This document shows, piece after piece, positions 7,969 through 17,694 of a stretch of DNA of 40,170 nt (its first letter is position 1; every line of letters begins with the position of its first letter). Where the stretch lies: contig JAUXQH010000132.1 in assembly GCA_030685065.1 (NCBI GenBank), positions 1 to 40,170 on the forward strand, written 5' to 3'. The translations under genes were made by a program, and so were the position numbers. Source of the stretch: Pseudomonadota bacterium (GTDB lineage: Bacteria; Myxococcota_A; UBA796; SXON01). The notes beneath the pieces are model-generated. The model did not search any database, had not been told where the DNA came from, and saw nothing but the letters and a program-made list of their open reading frames with translations.

Positions 7969-9711
7969 ATGTCCGCGCCCCTCCCCCCGACGCTGGGCGC
8001 CGCGCTCGCCGCCGCCTCCGCCGCCCACAACGGCCGCGGCCTCCGCTTCCTCGACCGCCACGAGCGCGAGACCCGCGTCGACTGGGCCGACGTGTACACG
8101 CGCGCCCGGCACGCCGCCGGGGGCCTCGCCGCGCGGGGCATCCGCCCCGGAGACACCGTCGGCATCGTGCTCCCCACGGGGCCGGCGTTCTTCGATGCGT
8201 TCTTCGGCGCGGTGCTGGCCGGCGCGATCCCGGTGCCGCTCTACCCGCCCGTGCGCCTCGGCCGGCTCGCCGAATACCACGCGCGCACCGCCGCGATGAT
8301 GACCGCCGCGCGCGTTCGCCTGCTGCTCACCGACGCCCGCACCTGGCGCATCCTCGGCGAGACCGTCGCCCTCGCGCGCCCCGAGCTCGGCGCCGTCGAT
8401 GTCGCGGAGGTCAGCGGCCCGGGGGTGGCACCCCCGCTCGATCGCACCGCCGCTCCGGACGACCTCGCCTTCATCCAGTTCTCGTCCGGCACCACGGTCG
8501 AGCCCAAGGCCGTCGCCTTGCAGCACCGCGCGGTCATCGCGAACGCCGGCGCCATCCTGGGCGCTGTCGTGAGCACGGACGCGGACCAGGCCGGCGTGAG
8601 CTGGCTGCCGCTCTACCATGACATGGGGCTCGTCGGGGCCGTGTTCGTGGCGCTCCTCCGCAAGGGAGACCTCACGCTGCTCGGCCCCGAGGTGTTCATC
8701 GGGCGGCCCGCGCTCTGGCTCCGCGCGCTCGGCCGGACCGGCGCGATCATCAGCCCGGCGCCCAACTTCGCGTACGCCCTCTGTGTCGAGCGCATCGCGG
8801 ACGCCGAGATGGACGGCGTCGACCTCTCGCGGTGGCGGTACGCGCTCAACGGCGCGGAGCCGGTGTCCCCGGGCACGCTCCGCCGCTTCGTCGACCGCTT
8901 CGCGCAGTGGGGGCTCCGTCCGGAGGCGCTCACGCCCGTGTACGGCCTCGCCGAGGCCTCGCTCGCGGTCACCTTCTCGGCGCTCGACGAGCCCTTCCGC
9001 ACGACCCGCTTCGACCGCACCGCGCTCGCGGAGGGGCGCGCGGTCGAGACGGCGGACGGCATCGAGATCGTGAGCGTAGGGACGCCGCTCCCCGGGATGG
9101 CGATCGACGTGCCGGTGGGTCGTGTCGGCCCGGTCAAGGTGCGCGGGCCCTCGCTCTTCGCGGGGTACTTCCACGAGCCCGAGCGCACCGCCAAGGCGAT
9201 GGTCGACGGCTGGCTCGACACCGGTGACCTCGGGTTCCTCCACGACGGCGAGCTGTACCTGACCGGCCGCGCGAAGGACATCGTCATCCTGCGCGGCCAG
9301 AACCACGCCCCCCACGAGATCGAGCAGGCCGTCGACTCGGTAGAGGGCGTGCGTACGGGCTGCGCGGCGGCCGTCGCGTGGCAGGCCGAGGGCGCGGAGG
9401 CCGAACAGCTCGTCGTGTTCGTGGAGGTGAGGGCCGAGGGCCCCGCCGCGGAGGCCGTCCTCTCCGCGCCGCTCGCCGCCCGGTGCGCGTCCGCCGTGCT
9501 CGCGGCCACCGGGCTCGATCCCGCGCTCGTGGTGCTGCTCACCCCCGGCACGCTCCCGCGCACCTCGTCCGGCAAGATCCGCCGCGGCGAGGCCCTGCGG
9601 CGCTGGCTCGCGGGAGAGCTGCTCCCGCCCGACGAGGTGAACGCGTGGCGCCTTGCCGGCGCGCTCGCGAAGGGCACGCTCGCCCACTGGAAGGCCCGCC
9701 TGGGGCGGTGA
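7969..9711 (+). CDS. fatty acyl-AMP ligase (FAAL)
   Basis: A 580-aa adenylate-forming enzyme. Core motifs are 'FIQFSSGTT' (about residue 167; the usual Gly/Lys-rich loop is weakened, as in FAALs), 'WLPLYHDMGLVG', 'SPAPNFAYALC' (typical FAAL lipid-pocket region), 'GWLDTGDLG' and the C-terminal catalytic lysine motif 'SSGKIRRGEAL' (about 535). FAALs activate free fatty acids as adenylates and pass them to an ACP instead of CoA. The ACP at 6394 is the obvious local partner, feeding the type III PKS. The ATG at 7969 fits the family N-terminus ('PTLGAALAAAS') although no ribosome-binding site is evident. The gene is followed immediately by the convergent Asp-repeat lipoprotein. Confidence 0.92.
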   Translation: MSAPLPPTLGAALAAASAAHNGRGLRFLDRHERETRVDWADVYTRARHAAGGLAARGIRPGDTVGIVLPTGPAFFDAFFGAVLAGAIPVPLYPPVRLGRLAEYHARTAAMMTAARVRLLLTDARTWRILGETVALARPELGAVDVAEVSGPGVAPPLDRTAAPDDLAFIQFSSGTTVEPKAVALQHRAVIANAGAILGAVVSTDADQAGVSWLPLYHDMGLVGAVFVALLRKGDLTLLGPEVFIGRPALWLRALGRTGAIISPAPNFAYALCVERIADAEMDGVDLSRWRYALNGAEPVSPGTLRRFVDRFAQWGLRPEALTPVYGLAEASLAVTFSALDEPFRTTRFDRTALAEGRAVETADGIEIVSVGTPLPGMAIDVPVGRVGPVKVRGPSLFAGYFHEPERTAKAMVDGWLDTGDLGFLHDGELYLTGRAKDIVILRGQNHAPHEIEQAVDSVEGVRTGCAAAVAWQAEGAEAEQLVVFVEVRAEGPAAEAVLSAPLAARCASAVLAATGLDPALVVLLTPGTLPRTSSGKIRRGEALRRWLAGELLPPDEVNAWRLAGALAKGTLAHWKARLGR

Positions 9712-10698
<987 letters not shown>

Positions 10699-10844
10699 GC
10701 GTACTCCGAAGCGCGCGCAGTGTAGCGCAAGCGGGACGGAACGGCTCGGGGCGTCCGGTGCGCGCCGCCCGCCCGCGCGGTAGAACGCGCGGATGCCCCT
10801 GGTAGTGCCGGCACCGTGTGGTCGCACGCGCGGGAGGATGCGCG

Positions 10845-11972
10845 TTGGACGTTGATTACGCGATCGTAGGCGGCGGGCCCGCGGGGCTCGCCGTGGCCAT
10901 CGAGGCCGCGCTGGCGGGCAAGTCCGCCGTGGTGGTCGAGCGCTGCCGCGGCAGCGTGGACAAGGCGTGCGGCGAAGGGCTCATGCCCCCCGGAGTCGCG
11001 AGGCTCCGCGCGCTCGGAGTCGAGATCCCCGAGTGGGGAAGCCACGCCTTCACCGGCATCCGTTACGTCGACGGGGACGTGGTCGCCGAGGCCGACTTCG
11101 CCGAGGGCCCGGGGCTGGGGATCCGCCGCCTCGCGCTCTCCGAGGCGATGTTCACGCGGGCAGCGGCGGTCGGCGTGACGCTCTACCAGGGCACCGAGGC
11201 CATGGGCTGGACGGAGGACAAGGCCGGCGTCACGCTCGAGACCACGCGGGGGCCGGTGCGGGCGCGCTGGCTGGTCGCGGCGGACGGGCTGCACAGCCGC
11301 GTGCGCAAGGACGCCGGCATCGACGCCACCCCGGCCTCGACGGCGGGCCGGCGCCTCGGCATCCGCCGCCACTTCACCGTGACTCCATGGACCGACAAGG
11401 TCGAGGTGTGGTGGGGAGACGGCGTGGAGGCCTACGTCACCCCCGTGGGCCCCGAGCGCGTCGGCGTGGCCTTCTTGTGGAGCGGGGGGCGGTGGAGCGG
11501 GGGGCGGGGCAATCACGAGGCGTTCCTCCAGCACTTTCCGGCGTTGGCGGACAAGCTCGGCCCCGCGGAGTCGACCGTTCGTGGCGCGGGCCCGTTCGGG
11601 GTGCGCGTCGCGCAACGCACCCGGGGGCGGGTGCTGCTGGTGGGGGACGCCGCGGGCTACCTCGACGCGCTGACCGGCGAGGGGCTGTCGCTCGCGTTCG
11701 AGAGCGCCGAGGCGCTCGTCCGCGCCACGATCGCGGGGGCGCCCGACCGCTACGAGGCCGACTGGGCGCGGATCACCCGCCGCCACCTCTTCCTGACGGG
11801 GCTCCTGCTCCAGGTCGCGAAGCGCCCCTGGCTCCGGCGGCGCGTCGTGCGGGCGCTCCGGCGCTTTCCGAGCGGATTCGCCGGGTTTCTGGCGGTCAAC
11901 ACCGGACACTGGAGCCCGATGCGCGCGCTTCCCGCCTTCGGGGCGGTCGGAATCGGACTGCTCACGGGTTGA
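10845..11972 (+). CDS. FAD-dependent oxidoreductase, geranylgeranyl reductase/monooxygenase type
   Basis: A 375-aa flavoprotein. The N-terminal dinucleotide-binding motif 'YAIVGGGPAGLAVA' is followed by an Arg/Glu loop, then 'KACGEGLMP' (typical of geranylgeranyl reductase-like enzymes) and the second FAD motif 'VLLVGDAAGYLDALTGEGLS'. TTG 10845 is chosen because GGGAGG lies 7 nt upstream and it places the FAD motif at the very N-terminus; the frame upstream is open to a GTG at 10818. Enzymes of this type are frequent partners of type III PKS plus ICMT genes, where they oxidise or reduce the lipid product. The link to the locus upstream is an inference from proximity. Confidence 0.85.
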   Translation: MDVDYAIVGGGPAGLAVAIEAALAGKSAVVVERCRGSVDKACGEGLMPPGVARLRALGVEIPEWGSHAFTGIRYVDGDVVAEADFAEGPGLGIRRLALSEAMFTRAAAVGVTLYQGTEAMGWTEDKAGVTLETTRGPVRARWLVAADGLHSRVRKDAGIDATPASTAGRRLGIRRHFTVTPWTDKVEVWWGDGVEAYVTPVGPERVGVAFLWSGGRWSGGRGNHEAFLQHFPALADKLGPAESTVRGAGPFGVRVAQRTRGRVLLVGDAAGYLDALTGEGLSLAFESAEALVRATIAGAPDRYEADWARITRRHLFLTGLLLQVAKRPWLRRRVVRALRRFPSGFAGFLAVNTGHWSPMRALPAFGAVGIGLLTG

Positions 11973-12169
11973 CTGCTGCGCGGGGGGGGCCGGGTGCGTA
12001 GGCGCGTACGCACCAACACGCGCCAACCGCGCACGGTTTTACGCAGATTTGCGCGTCGGACGCACCGAAAGTATCGACATAGGTGTGTTTTTGTTGGACG
12101 ACCTGGTTCGGCACGGAGCTTGCTAAGGCATCCTCGCGAACCCAACCTTCCTTGGCCGGAGTATCTACG
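11973..12169. other. intergenic region with hairpins and an AT-richer leader
   Basis: A 7-bp stem, GGTGCGT (11993-11999) with ACGCACC (12008-12014), and a weaker stem, AACCG (12025-12029) with CGGTT (12034-12038) followed by TT, may end the FAD gene transcript. From 12040 the DNA is noticeably AT-richer. TTGCGC (12049) and TATCGA (12072) are spaced 17 bp and could be a weak promoter for the small gene downstream. Confidence 0.35.
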
Positions 12170-12352
12170 ATGCAGCCCCACACCGAGCTCCAGGACCTCT
12201 ACCGGACCCGGAATCGGTCCGTCGCCCGCAGCTTCTACCGTCAACTCCGGACGGAGGGCTTCTCCCACCAGCAGATCATCGAGCTCTCCACCACGCTCCT
12301 CGACTTTGTCACCGAGGATCTGAAGGAGCAGAACGAGTCGGCGAGCAAGTAG
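12170..12352 (+). CDS. small conserved-looking hypothetical protein (60 aa)
   Basis: The ATG at 12170 has GGAG (12158-12161) 8 nt upstream. The 60-aa product is charged and helical: 'LYRTRNRSVARSFYRQLR' and 'GFSHQQIIELSTTLLDFV', then an acidic tail 'TEDLKEQNESASK'. The balanced composition differs from out-of-frame shadows in this GC-rich DNA, and the gene has its own AT-richer leader, so it is probably real. The first helix is basic and the second amphipathic, compatible with a small regulator or protein-binding factor. No family is recognised. Confidence 0.65.
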   Translation: MQPHTELQDLYRTRNRSVARSFYRQLRTEGFSHQQIIELSTTLLDFVTEDLKEQNESASK

Positions 12353-12363
12353 CTCTCCGAACA

Positions 12364-12381
12364 AGCCGGCGTTGTCCGGCT
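12364..12381 (+). terminator. possible weak terminator hairpin
   Basis: AGCCGG (12364-12369) and CCGGCT (12376-12381) form a perfect 6-bp stem with a 6-nt loop just after the small gene's stop. There is no T-run, so termination is uncertain. Confidence 0.3.
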
Positions 12382-12453
12382 CCGCCGCGGAACAAATCGA
12401 GATGAGGGGCGCCAGGATCGGTGGCCAACATGAGGTGAGAGCTGGAGCGCCTC

Positions 12454-14340
12454 ATGCACCTCTTCTCGATTCTGTTGGTTGGCTGCCTAGAGGATTCCGT
12501 AGACACGCCGCGCCCCGACGATCGGCCGGCGGTCTCCTCGCGCCCGGACGACGGGCCTGCGACCCTCCGCCCCTCGGACAGCGACACGCTCTCCCTGCTG
12601 GATGACGACGCCGCGGCGGTCATCCAGTACGAGCCGGTCAGCGGGTGGTTCGCGTCCACCCCGCTCGGGGCGACGCCCGGGCGCCTCGCCCGACGGGGCG
12701 GGACCGCGTGGGTCACCCTGCCGGCCGCCCGCGGCATCGCCGTGCTCGAGGATGGGCCGGACGGCTACACGCGCACCGACACCCTCCCGACCGGCGCCGA
12801 GCCTCTCGGCATCGCCGTGAACGCCGACGCCACGCGGCTCTACGTCGCGCTCGCCACGAGCGGCGAAGTGCAGGAGCTCACGACGGACGGAGAGGTGCTG
12901 CGCACATGGCCGGTGGAGGGCCAACCGAGCTGGCTCGCCCTGCGCCCGGAGGGAGACGCGCTCTACGTGGGGTCCGCGTTCGGCGGGGTCCTCACGTGGA
13001 TCGACCTGGTGAACGGCGCCGCAGCCGTGGTCGAGCTCCCCACGGCCCACCGCGGGGGGCTCGCGTCCTCGACCTTTCCGTTTGCGATGACCAACCGGAT
13101 CACCGGCGATCCGTCGGTCTCCACGGACGGCCGGCTGCTCGCGGTGCCGATGCTCCTGGTCGACACCACGACCCGGATCTCCGCTCCGAACACCGGGCCC
13201 GACACCGCCACGGACTCGACCGACGACGGCTACGCCTCGAACGACGGCAACGACATCTCGCGGATCAACCCCGTGGTCGGGCTCGTGCAGCTCGGCGCGA
13301 GCGGGGCTCCGGACGGCCCCGGCGCGGCGCTCGTGCTCGTCACCGGCGTCGACGAGAAGGGTCAGACGCTCCGGAGCTACCTCTCCAGCGCCGCGATCTC
13401 CCCCGCCGGCGATGTCGTGCTCGCCACGATGGAGGCCTCGGCGGCCGTCATCGCCCTCTCCCCGGTCCCCTCGGGCATGCGTGGGCCCCTCTGGGTGAGC
13501 GACTCCCGGGTGATCCGCACCCCCGCCGGCCCGCGCGCGACGGCGTTCATGGCCGACGATCGGGTGTACATCGACTCGTTCCTCGACCGCGCGATCACGT
13601 CGGTGTCGTTGACCGACATGCGCCGGACGCTGAACGACGAGCGCGGCCCCACGTTCATGGAGGACACACGCCGGGAAGTGGAGCTCGACGCCTCCCCCCT
13701 CCCCGAGCACGTCCTCGCGGGTCGGGCCCTGTTCTACTCCGCGATCGACACGCGGATGGCCGCCCCCAGCGGCGGGGTCTCCTGCTCGACGTGCCACACG
13801 TCCGGGCGCACGGACGGCCTGAGCTGGAACCTCGAGCGCGGCTACCGGCAGACGCCCTCGCTCGCGGGCGGGATCGCCGCCACGGCGCCCTTCACCTGGG
13901 CGAGCGGCGTCGCGACCGTCGCGGAGGAAGCCGAGCTCACGAGCGAAGGGAGGATGGGCGGCCGGGGCCTCTCGGACCTCTCTGCCGACGTGGCGGCCTA
14001 CATCGAGTCCATCCGCGCGCCGGACGTGCCGGAGCTCGGCTCCGAGGACGCCGCGATCGCCCGGGGCGAGGCGATCTTCCATCGCGCCGACGTGGGGTGC
14101 GGGGGCTGCCACGGCGGGGCGCTCTACACGGACAACCGGGACCGGGCCATGTTCGGGCTGGACGGCGTCAACACGCCCTCCCTCCGCCGGATCTCGGCGA
14201 CGGCGCCCTACCTGCACGACGGCCGCGCCCCCACGCTGCGCGCGCTCCTCGAGCTGTCCGTGGGCGGCGCGATGGGGGACACCTCGATGCTCTCCCCCCT
14301 GGAGCTGGACGATCTCGAGGCGTTCCTCCGGTCGATCTGA
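12454..14340 (+). CDS. lipoprotein with beta-propeller and dihaem c-type cytochrome (peroxidase/MauG-like) domain
   Basis: A 628-aa protein. The short signal 'MHLFSILLVGC' is a lipobox; GGAG lies 7 nt before the ATG. Residues about 60-400 show repeated 'GIAVNADATRLYVAL' / 'LALRPEGDALYVGS' blades of an NHL/YVTN-type beta-propeller. The C-terminus has two haem c attachment sites, C444-xx-C447-H448 and C549-xx-C552-H553, plus 'GVNTPSLRRISATAPYLHDG' and 'LRALLELSVGG', which are typical of the cytochrome c peroxidase/MauG family. It probably acts as a periplasmic or surface redox enzyme; the substrate is unknown. The full length and both haem sites suggest it is functional. Confidence 0.85.
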   Translation: MHLFSILLVGCLEDSVDTPRPDDRPAVSSRPDDGPATLRPSDSDTLSLLDDDAAAVIQYEPVSGWFASTPLGATPGRLARRGGTAWVTLPAARGIAVLEDGPDGYTRTDTLPTGAEPLGIAVNADATRLYVALATSGEVQELTTDGEVLRTWPVEGQPSWLALRPEGDALYVGSAFGGVLTWIDLVNGAAAVVELPTAHRGGLASSTFPFAMTNRITGDPSVSTDGRLLAVPMLLVDTTTRISAPNTGPDTATDSTDDGYASNDGNDISRINPVVGLVQLGASGAPDGPGAALVLVTGVDEKGQTLRSYLSSAAISPAGDVVLATMEASAAVIALSPVPSGMRGPLWVSDSRVIRTPAGPRATAFMADDRVYIDSFLDRAITSVSLTDMRRTLNDERGPTFMEDTRREVELDASPLPEHVLAGRALFYSAIDTRMAAPSGGVSCSTCHTSGRTDGLSWNLERGYRQTPSLAGGIAATAPFTWASGVATVAEEAELTSEGRMGGRGLSDLSADVAAYIESIRAPDVPELGSEDAAIARGEAIFHRADVGCGGCHGGALYTDNRDRAMFGLDGVNTPSLRRISATAPYLHDGRAPTLRALLELSVGGAMGDTSMLSPLELDDLEAFLRSI

Positions 14341-14375
14341 CATCCCGGCGGAGCTCGGGGTGGATAGAGCCGGCC

Positions 14376-15401
14376 ATGCCCGAATCCACCCAGCTCCGCC
14401 TCGCCCGGCGCCCCCGCGGCAAGGTCGCCCTCGACGACTTCACCCTCGTGCGCGAGCCGCTTCGCCCTCTCGCCGAGGGAGAGGCGCTCGTCCGCAACTT
14501 CCTGCTCTCGGTCGATCCGACGAACCGCGTGTGGATGAGCGACGCGCCCCAGTACATGCCGCCGGTGAAGATCGGCGAGGTCATGCGCGCCATCGGCCTC
14601 GGCGTGGTCGAGGCGTCGCGCCGCCCCGATCTCGCGGTGGGCCAGGTGGTGCGGGGGCTCGTCGGCTGGCAGGACCATTGGATCGCGGGCCGCGGCGCGA
14701 TGATCGCGCCCGTACCGAACGTCCCGGACGTGCCGCTCCACCATTGGCTCGGCATCCTCGGCTCGACCGGCGGCCTCACCGCGTACTTCGGGCTCCTGGA
14801 GATCGGGCGGCCCCAGCCCGGCGAAACCGTGGTGGTCACCGCCGCGGCCGGGTCGGTCGGGAGCCTCGCGGGGCAGATCGCCAAGATCCACGGCTGCCGC
14901 GTCATCGGCGTGGCGGGCGGGCCGGAGAAGCAGAAGCGCGTGGTCGAGGAGTACGGGTTCGACGCCTGCATCGACTACAAGTCGGAGGACGTGGGCCAGG
15001 CACTCGATCGCCTCTGCCCCGACGGGGTGGACGTGCTGTTCGAGAACGTCGGGGGCACGATCCTCGATGCCGTCCTCGCGCGGCTGCGCCTGAAGGCGCG
15101 GGTGGCCTTGTGCGGCCTGATCTCCCAATACGCGGCGGAGGGCCCCACCCCCGGTCCGTCCAACTTCTCGATGATCCTGATGCGGCGCGCCCGCGTCGAG
15201 GGCTTCATCGTGTCGGACTTCACCCCGCGCTACCCCGAGGCCACGCGCGCGCTGCTCGAATGGCTCCAACAAGGCCGCCTGACGACGCGGTACCAGATCC
15301 TCGAAGGGGGGCTTCCGGTCGCGGTCGACGCGGTCAACCGCCTTCTCGAGGGCCGAAACGACGGGAAGCTGCTACTCCGCGTCGCCGAGGATCCCCGATG
15401 A
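14376..15401 (+). CDS. NADP-dependent MDR oxidoreductase (CurA/PTGR-like)
   Basis: A 341-aa zinc-independent medium-chain reductase. The N-terminal catalytic domain contains 'LLSVDPTNRVWMSD'. The Rossmann motif is 'VVVTAAAGSVGSLAGQIAK', followed by 'VDVLFENVGG', as in leukotriene B4 12-hydroxydehydrogenase and CurA. These enzymes reduce the double bond of alpha,beta-unsaturated ketones or aldehydes with NADPH. The ATG at 14376 gives the usual family length. The stop overlaps the GST start (ATGA), so both are made together, probably for detoxifying reactive enones. Confidence 0.9.
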   Translation: MPESTQLRLARRPRGKVALDDFTLVREPLRPLAEGEALVRNFLLSVDPTNRVWMSDAPQYMPPVKIGEVMRAIGLGVVEASRRPDLAVGQVVRGLVGWQDHWIAGRGAMIAPVPNVPDVPLHHWLGILGSTGGLTAYFGLLEIGRPQPGETVVVTAAAGSVGSLAGQIAKIHGCRVIGVAGGPEKQKRVVEEYGFDACIDYKSEDVGQALDRLCPDGVDVLFENVGGTILDAVLARLRLKARVALCGLISQYAAEGPTPGPSNFSMILMRRARVEGFIVSDFTPRYPEATRALLEWLQQGRLTTRYQILEGGLPVAVDAVNRLLEGRNDGKLLLRVAEDPR

Positions 15402-15973
15402 TCAAGCTGTATTTCAATCCCCAGAGCCGCGCGACGATCACGAAGTGGATGCTCGACGAGTGCGGCGCCACCTATGAGCTGGTGCCCGTCGACTTCGCGA
15501 CGCGCGAGCACAAGGCCCCCGCGTTCCTCGCGGTGAACCCCGCGGGCAAGCTGCCGGCGATGGTCGACGGAGACGTGCGGATGTTCGAGAACGCCGCCAT
15601 CTGCCTCTACCTGGCAGACAAGTTTCCGGACGCGCACCTCGCCCCCCCGCTCGACTCGCCCGAGCGCGGCCGGTACCTCTCGCTGATGGTGTACTCCACC
15701 TCCCAGCTCGAGCCCGCGATGGGAGATGCGCTGCTCAAGCTCGAAACCCCACCGTCGCGCGGGTGGACCACGTTCGACGTGGCCCGGAGCGTCGTCGAGC
15801 AGGAGCTCGGGGACAAGCCCTACCTCCTCGGCGAGTTCACGGCCGCCGACATCATGATCGGCTCGATGTTCATCTGGATGCGCCGGTTCGGAGGGCCCAA
15901 GGAGAGCCCGCGCCTGGAGGCGTATGTGGACCGGCTGCTCGCGCGCCCGCACGCCGCGGCGGTTCGCGGCTGA
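15398..15973 (+). CDS. glutathione S-transferase family protein
   Basis: A 191-aa protein with the thioredoxin-like N-domain ('KLYFNPQSRATITKWML', 'NPAGKLPAMVDGDVRMFENA', including the cis-Pro and the Glu-Asn/Ser glutathione-binding turn) and the helical C-domain ('LLGEFTAADIMIGSMFIWM', the N-capping box). It probably conjugates glutathione to electrophiles. It is translationally coupled (ATGA) to the MDR reductase, which processes the same class of toxic enones. Confidence 0.9.
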   Translation: MIKLYFNPQSRATITKWMLDECGATYELVPVDFATREHKAPAFLAVNPAGKLPAMVDGDVRMFENAAICLYLADKFPDAHLAPPLDSPERGRYLSLMVYSTSQLEPAMGDALLKLETPPSRGWTTFDVARSVVEQELGDKPYLLGEFTAADIMIGSMFIWMRRFGGPKESPRLEAYVDRLLARPHAAAVRG

Positions 15974-16037
15974 GCCTCGGGGGCGATCCGGCCGCGTCCG
16001 GGCCGCTCGGCCCGCCGCCAGCTTGATAACGGCGCGT

Positions 16038-16880
16038 ATGGACGTCCCCTCCCTCGGTGAATCGATCCTCGCCCCCGCCCGCCTCCTCGTCGAGCAGGCC
16101 GGGCGTTGGCTGCCGATCGTCGTCGCGCTCGCGATGGTCTCGGCGCTGCCGGAGATCGTCGTCCAGACGTACCTGCCCGAAGCCCTCTCGTTCGCGGGGG
16201 GCTGGACCGAGATCGACGTCGACTTCATCATCGCCAGCGCCGGCACGCTCGCGATCATGTGCGGGATGAAGCTGGTCCTCGAGCTCGTCGCCTACATGCT
16301 CGTTTTCGTGGTCCTCGCCGACCTCACGGCCGGGCGAACCCCGCGCCTCTGGAGCGGGCTGGGACGCCTCGCCAGCTGGCGGTTGCAGGGGGCCTGGATC
16401 GTGGCCGGCTTCTTCGAGCAGACCGCGATCGATCTCTGGTTCCTCGGCGCCGCGTTGCTGCTGATCCCCTTCGGGCTGGTCACGGTCGCCGCGTACGAGG
16501 AGGCGAGCGGCTTCAAGGCCTTTCCTCGCTCGCTCAAGCTCGGCACGATGGACATGGGTCCGGCCAAGGTGGGCGTTCGCATCGCCATCGCCGTTACGCT
16601 CGGCTTCGCGATCAGCCTCCTCCTGAGCGCGCTGGTCTGGCTCGTGTCCTTCGTCACGTCGGCGGGCGGCGCCGCTTCTCCGCTCTTCTCGATCCTCTCC
16701 GGCACCCTGCCGGACGGCGGGTTCGCCCTCCCCGCGTTCGGCTGGAAGGACGCGGCAAAAACCCTGCTCCTCTCGCCGCTGGCGATGCTCCCCACGGTCT
16801 ACATGATGGCGACGCAACAGGTCGTGTATTGGCAGGCGCGGCGGCACGAGGAGGCGGGGGGCGTTGGCAACGCACGATAG
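16038..16880 (+). CDS. polytopic membrane protein of unknown function
   Basis: A 280-aa protein with about six hydrophobic segments, e.g. 'WLPIVVALAMVSALPEIVV', 'LVLELVAYMLVFVVLADL', 'FLGAALLLIPFGLVTVAAY' and 'LGFAISLLLSALVWLVSFV'. The ATG at 16038 starts just after a short non-coding gap. The layout resembles glycerophosphoryl- or YciC-like membrane proteins, but no motif is decisive. The 3' end overlaps the next gene by 17 bp, so the two are probably co-translated. Confidence 0.7.
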   Translation: MDVPSLGESILAPARLLVEQAGRWLPIVVALAMVSALPEIVVQTYLPEALSFAGGWTEIDVDFIIASAGTLAIMCGMKLVLELVAYMLVFVVLADLTAGRTPRLWSGLGRLASWRLQGAWIVAGFFEQTAIDLWFLGAALLLIPFGLVTVAAYEEASGFKAFPRSLKLGTMDMGPAKVGVRIAIAVTLGFAISLLLSALVWLVSFVTSAGGAASPLFSILSGTLPDGGFALPAFGWKDAAKTLLLSPLAMLPTVYMMATQQVVYWQARRHEEAGGVGNAR

Positions 16881-17685
16881 GGCCGGTGGGTCCCAGCTTC
16901 CCAGCCTCGCCGTGAGCCTCCTCGGGGTGATCGCCGGGTTCGCCGGCCTCGTCCTGATGTACATCGGGCCGACGCTGGCGGCCGACGCGCGGACGCCGAA
17001 CCTGGCCGGACCGGGCGTGGACCTCTTCTTGCGGGATCCGTGGCCGGCCCCCGGCGCGACGGTACGCGTCGAGGTCCAGGCGCGGGGTGGGAGCCGCGCG
17101 GCGGTCCAGCAGGTCCGTGTCCAGGTGGAAGGCGTCGAGGTTGCCCAGGCCGAGGGGCACGGCGTCACCTGGGGGAACGTGATCACGTCGGGCAAGGGCC
17201 GCGCGGACGACACCGTGGCGATCGTGGTGCCGATCCCCGAAGACGCCGCTGCGGACACGCCGATCACGATGCGCTTCGCCGTGGACTACGTCTCCGCGCT
17301 GTCGGCGGGCGCTGGCTCCTTCGCGAACGAGAGGCTGCACGCGGAGATCGTGTTGCCGGTGGTCCCGCGCACCGCCGAGGGCGCCGTGCGGGCCCGGCTT
17401 CGCGGCGCCCTGCCCTGCCTCGCGCTGCTGGCCGCCTGGACGCTGGTCTGCCGGGTGGCGTGGCGCCTGGTCCCGCGAATGGACGTCGGGGACCAGGAGA
17501 TGCTCGGCATCACCTGCCTCATGGGCTTCATCGGGGCCGGCATCGTCGGGTACTGGTGGTGTGCCTGGCCGCTCGCACGCGTGCTCGGCGGCGGGGAGTG
17601 GCCGCTCACGGCCGCGTATGCGATGGGGCCGCTGGTGTGGCTGTGGTGGAGCGACCGAGCGCGGAGGTCAAAGCGCGCGTGGTAG
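16864..17685 (+). CDS. membrane-anchored protein with extracytoplasmic beta domain
   Basis: A 273-aa protein. One N-terminal membrane helix ('LLGVIAGFAGLVLMYIG') is followed by an extracytoplasmic domain of ~130 residues rich in Val and Thr ('GATVRVEVQARGG', 'VITSGKGRADDTVAIVVPIP') and then about three membrane helices at the C-terminus. The start is TTG 16864 with a GAGGAGG site just upstream. The overlap with the preceding gene supports this start. Function unknown; the pair may form a membrane complex. Confidence 0.65.
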   Translation: MATHDRAGGSQLPSLAVSLLGVIAGFAGLVLMYIGPTLAADARTPNLAGPGVDLFLRDPWPAPGATVRVEVQARGGSRAAVQQVRVQVEGVEVAQAEGHGVTWGNVITSGKGRADDTVAIVVPIPEDAAADTPITMRFAVDYVSALSAGAGSFANERLHAEIVLPVVPRTAEGAVRARLRGALPCLALLAAWTLVCRVAWRLVPRMDVGDQEMLGITCLMGFIGAGIVGYWWCAWPLARVLGGGEWPLTAAYAMGPLVWLWWSDRARRSKRAW

Positions 17686-17694
17686 CGTGCCGGC

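Noticed and set aside
7957..9687. Long minus-strand open frame (576 codons)
   Set aside because: Arg/Glu/Gly-rich shadow opposite the FAAL gene.
12487..14343. Long minus-strand open frame (618 codons)
   Set aside because: Arg/Gly/His-rich shadow of the cytochrome lipoprotein gene, with no protein-like segments.
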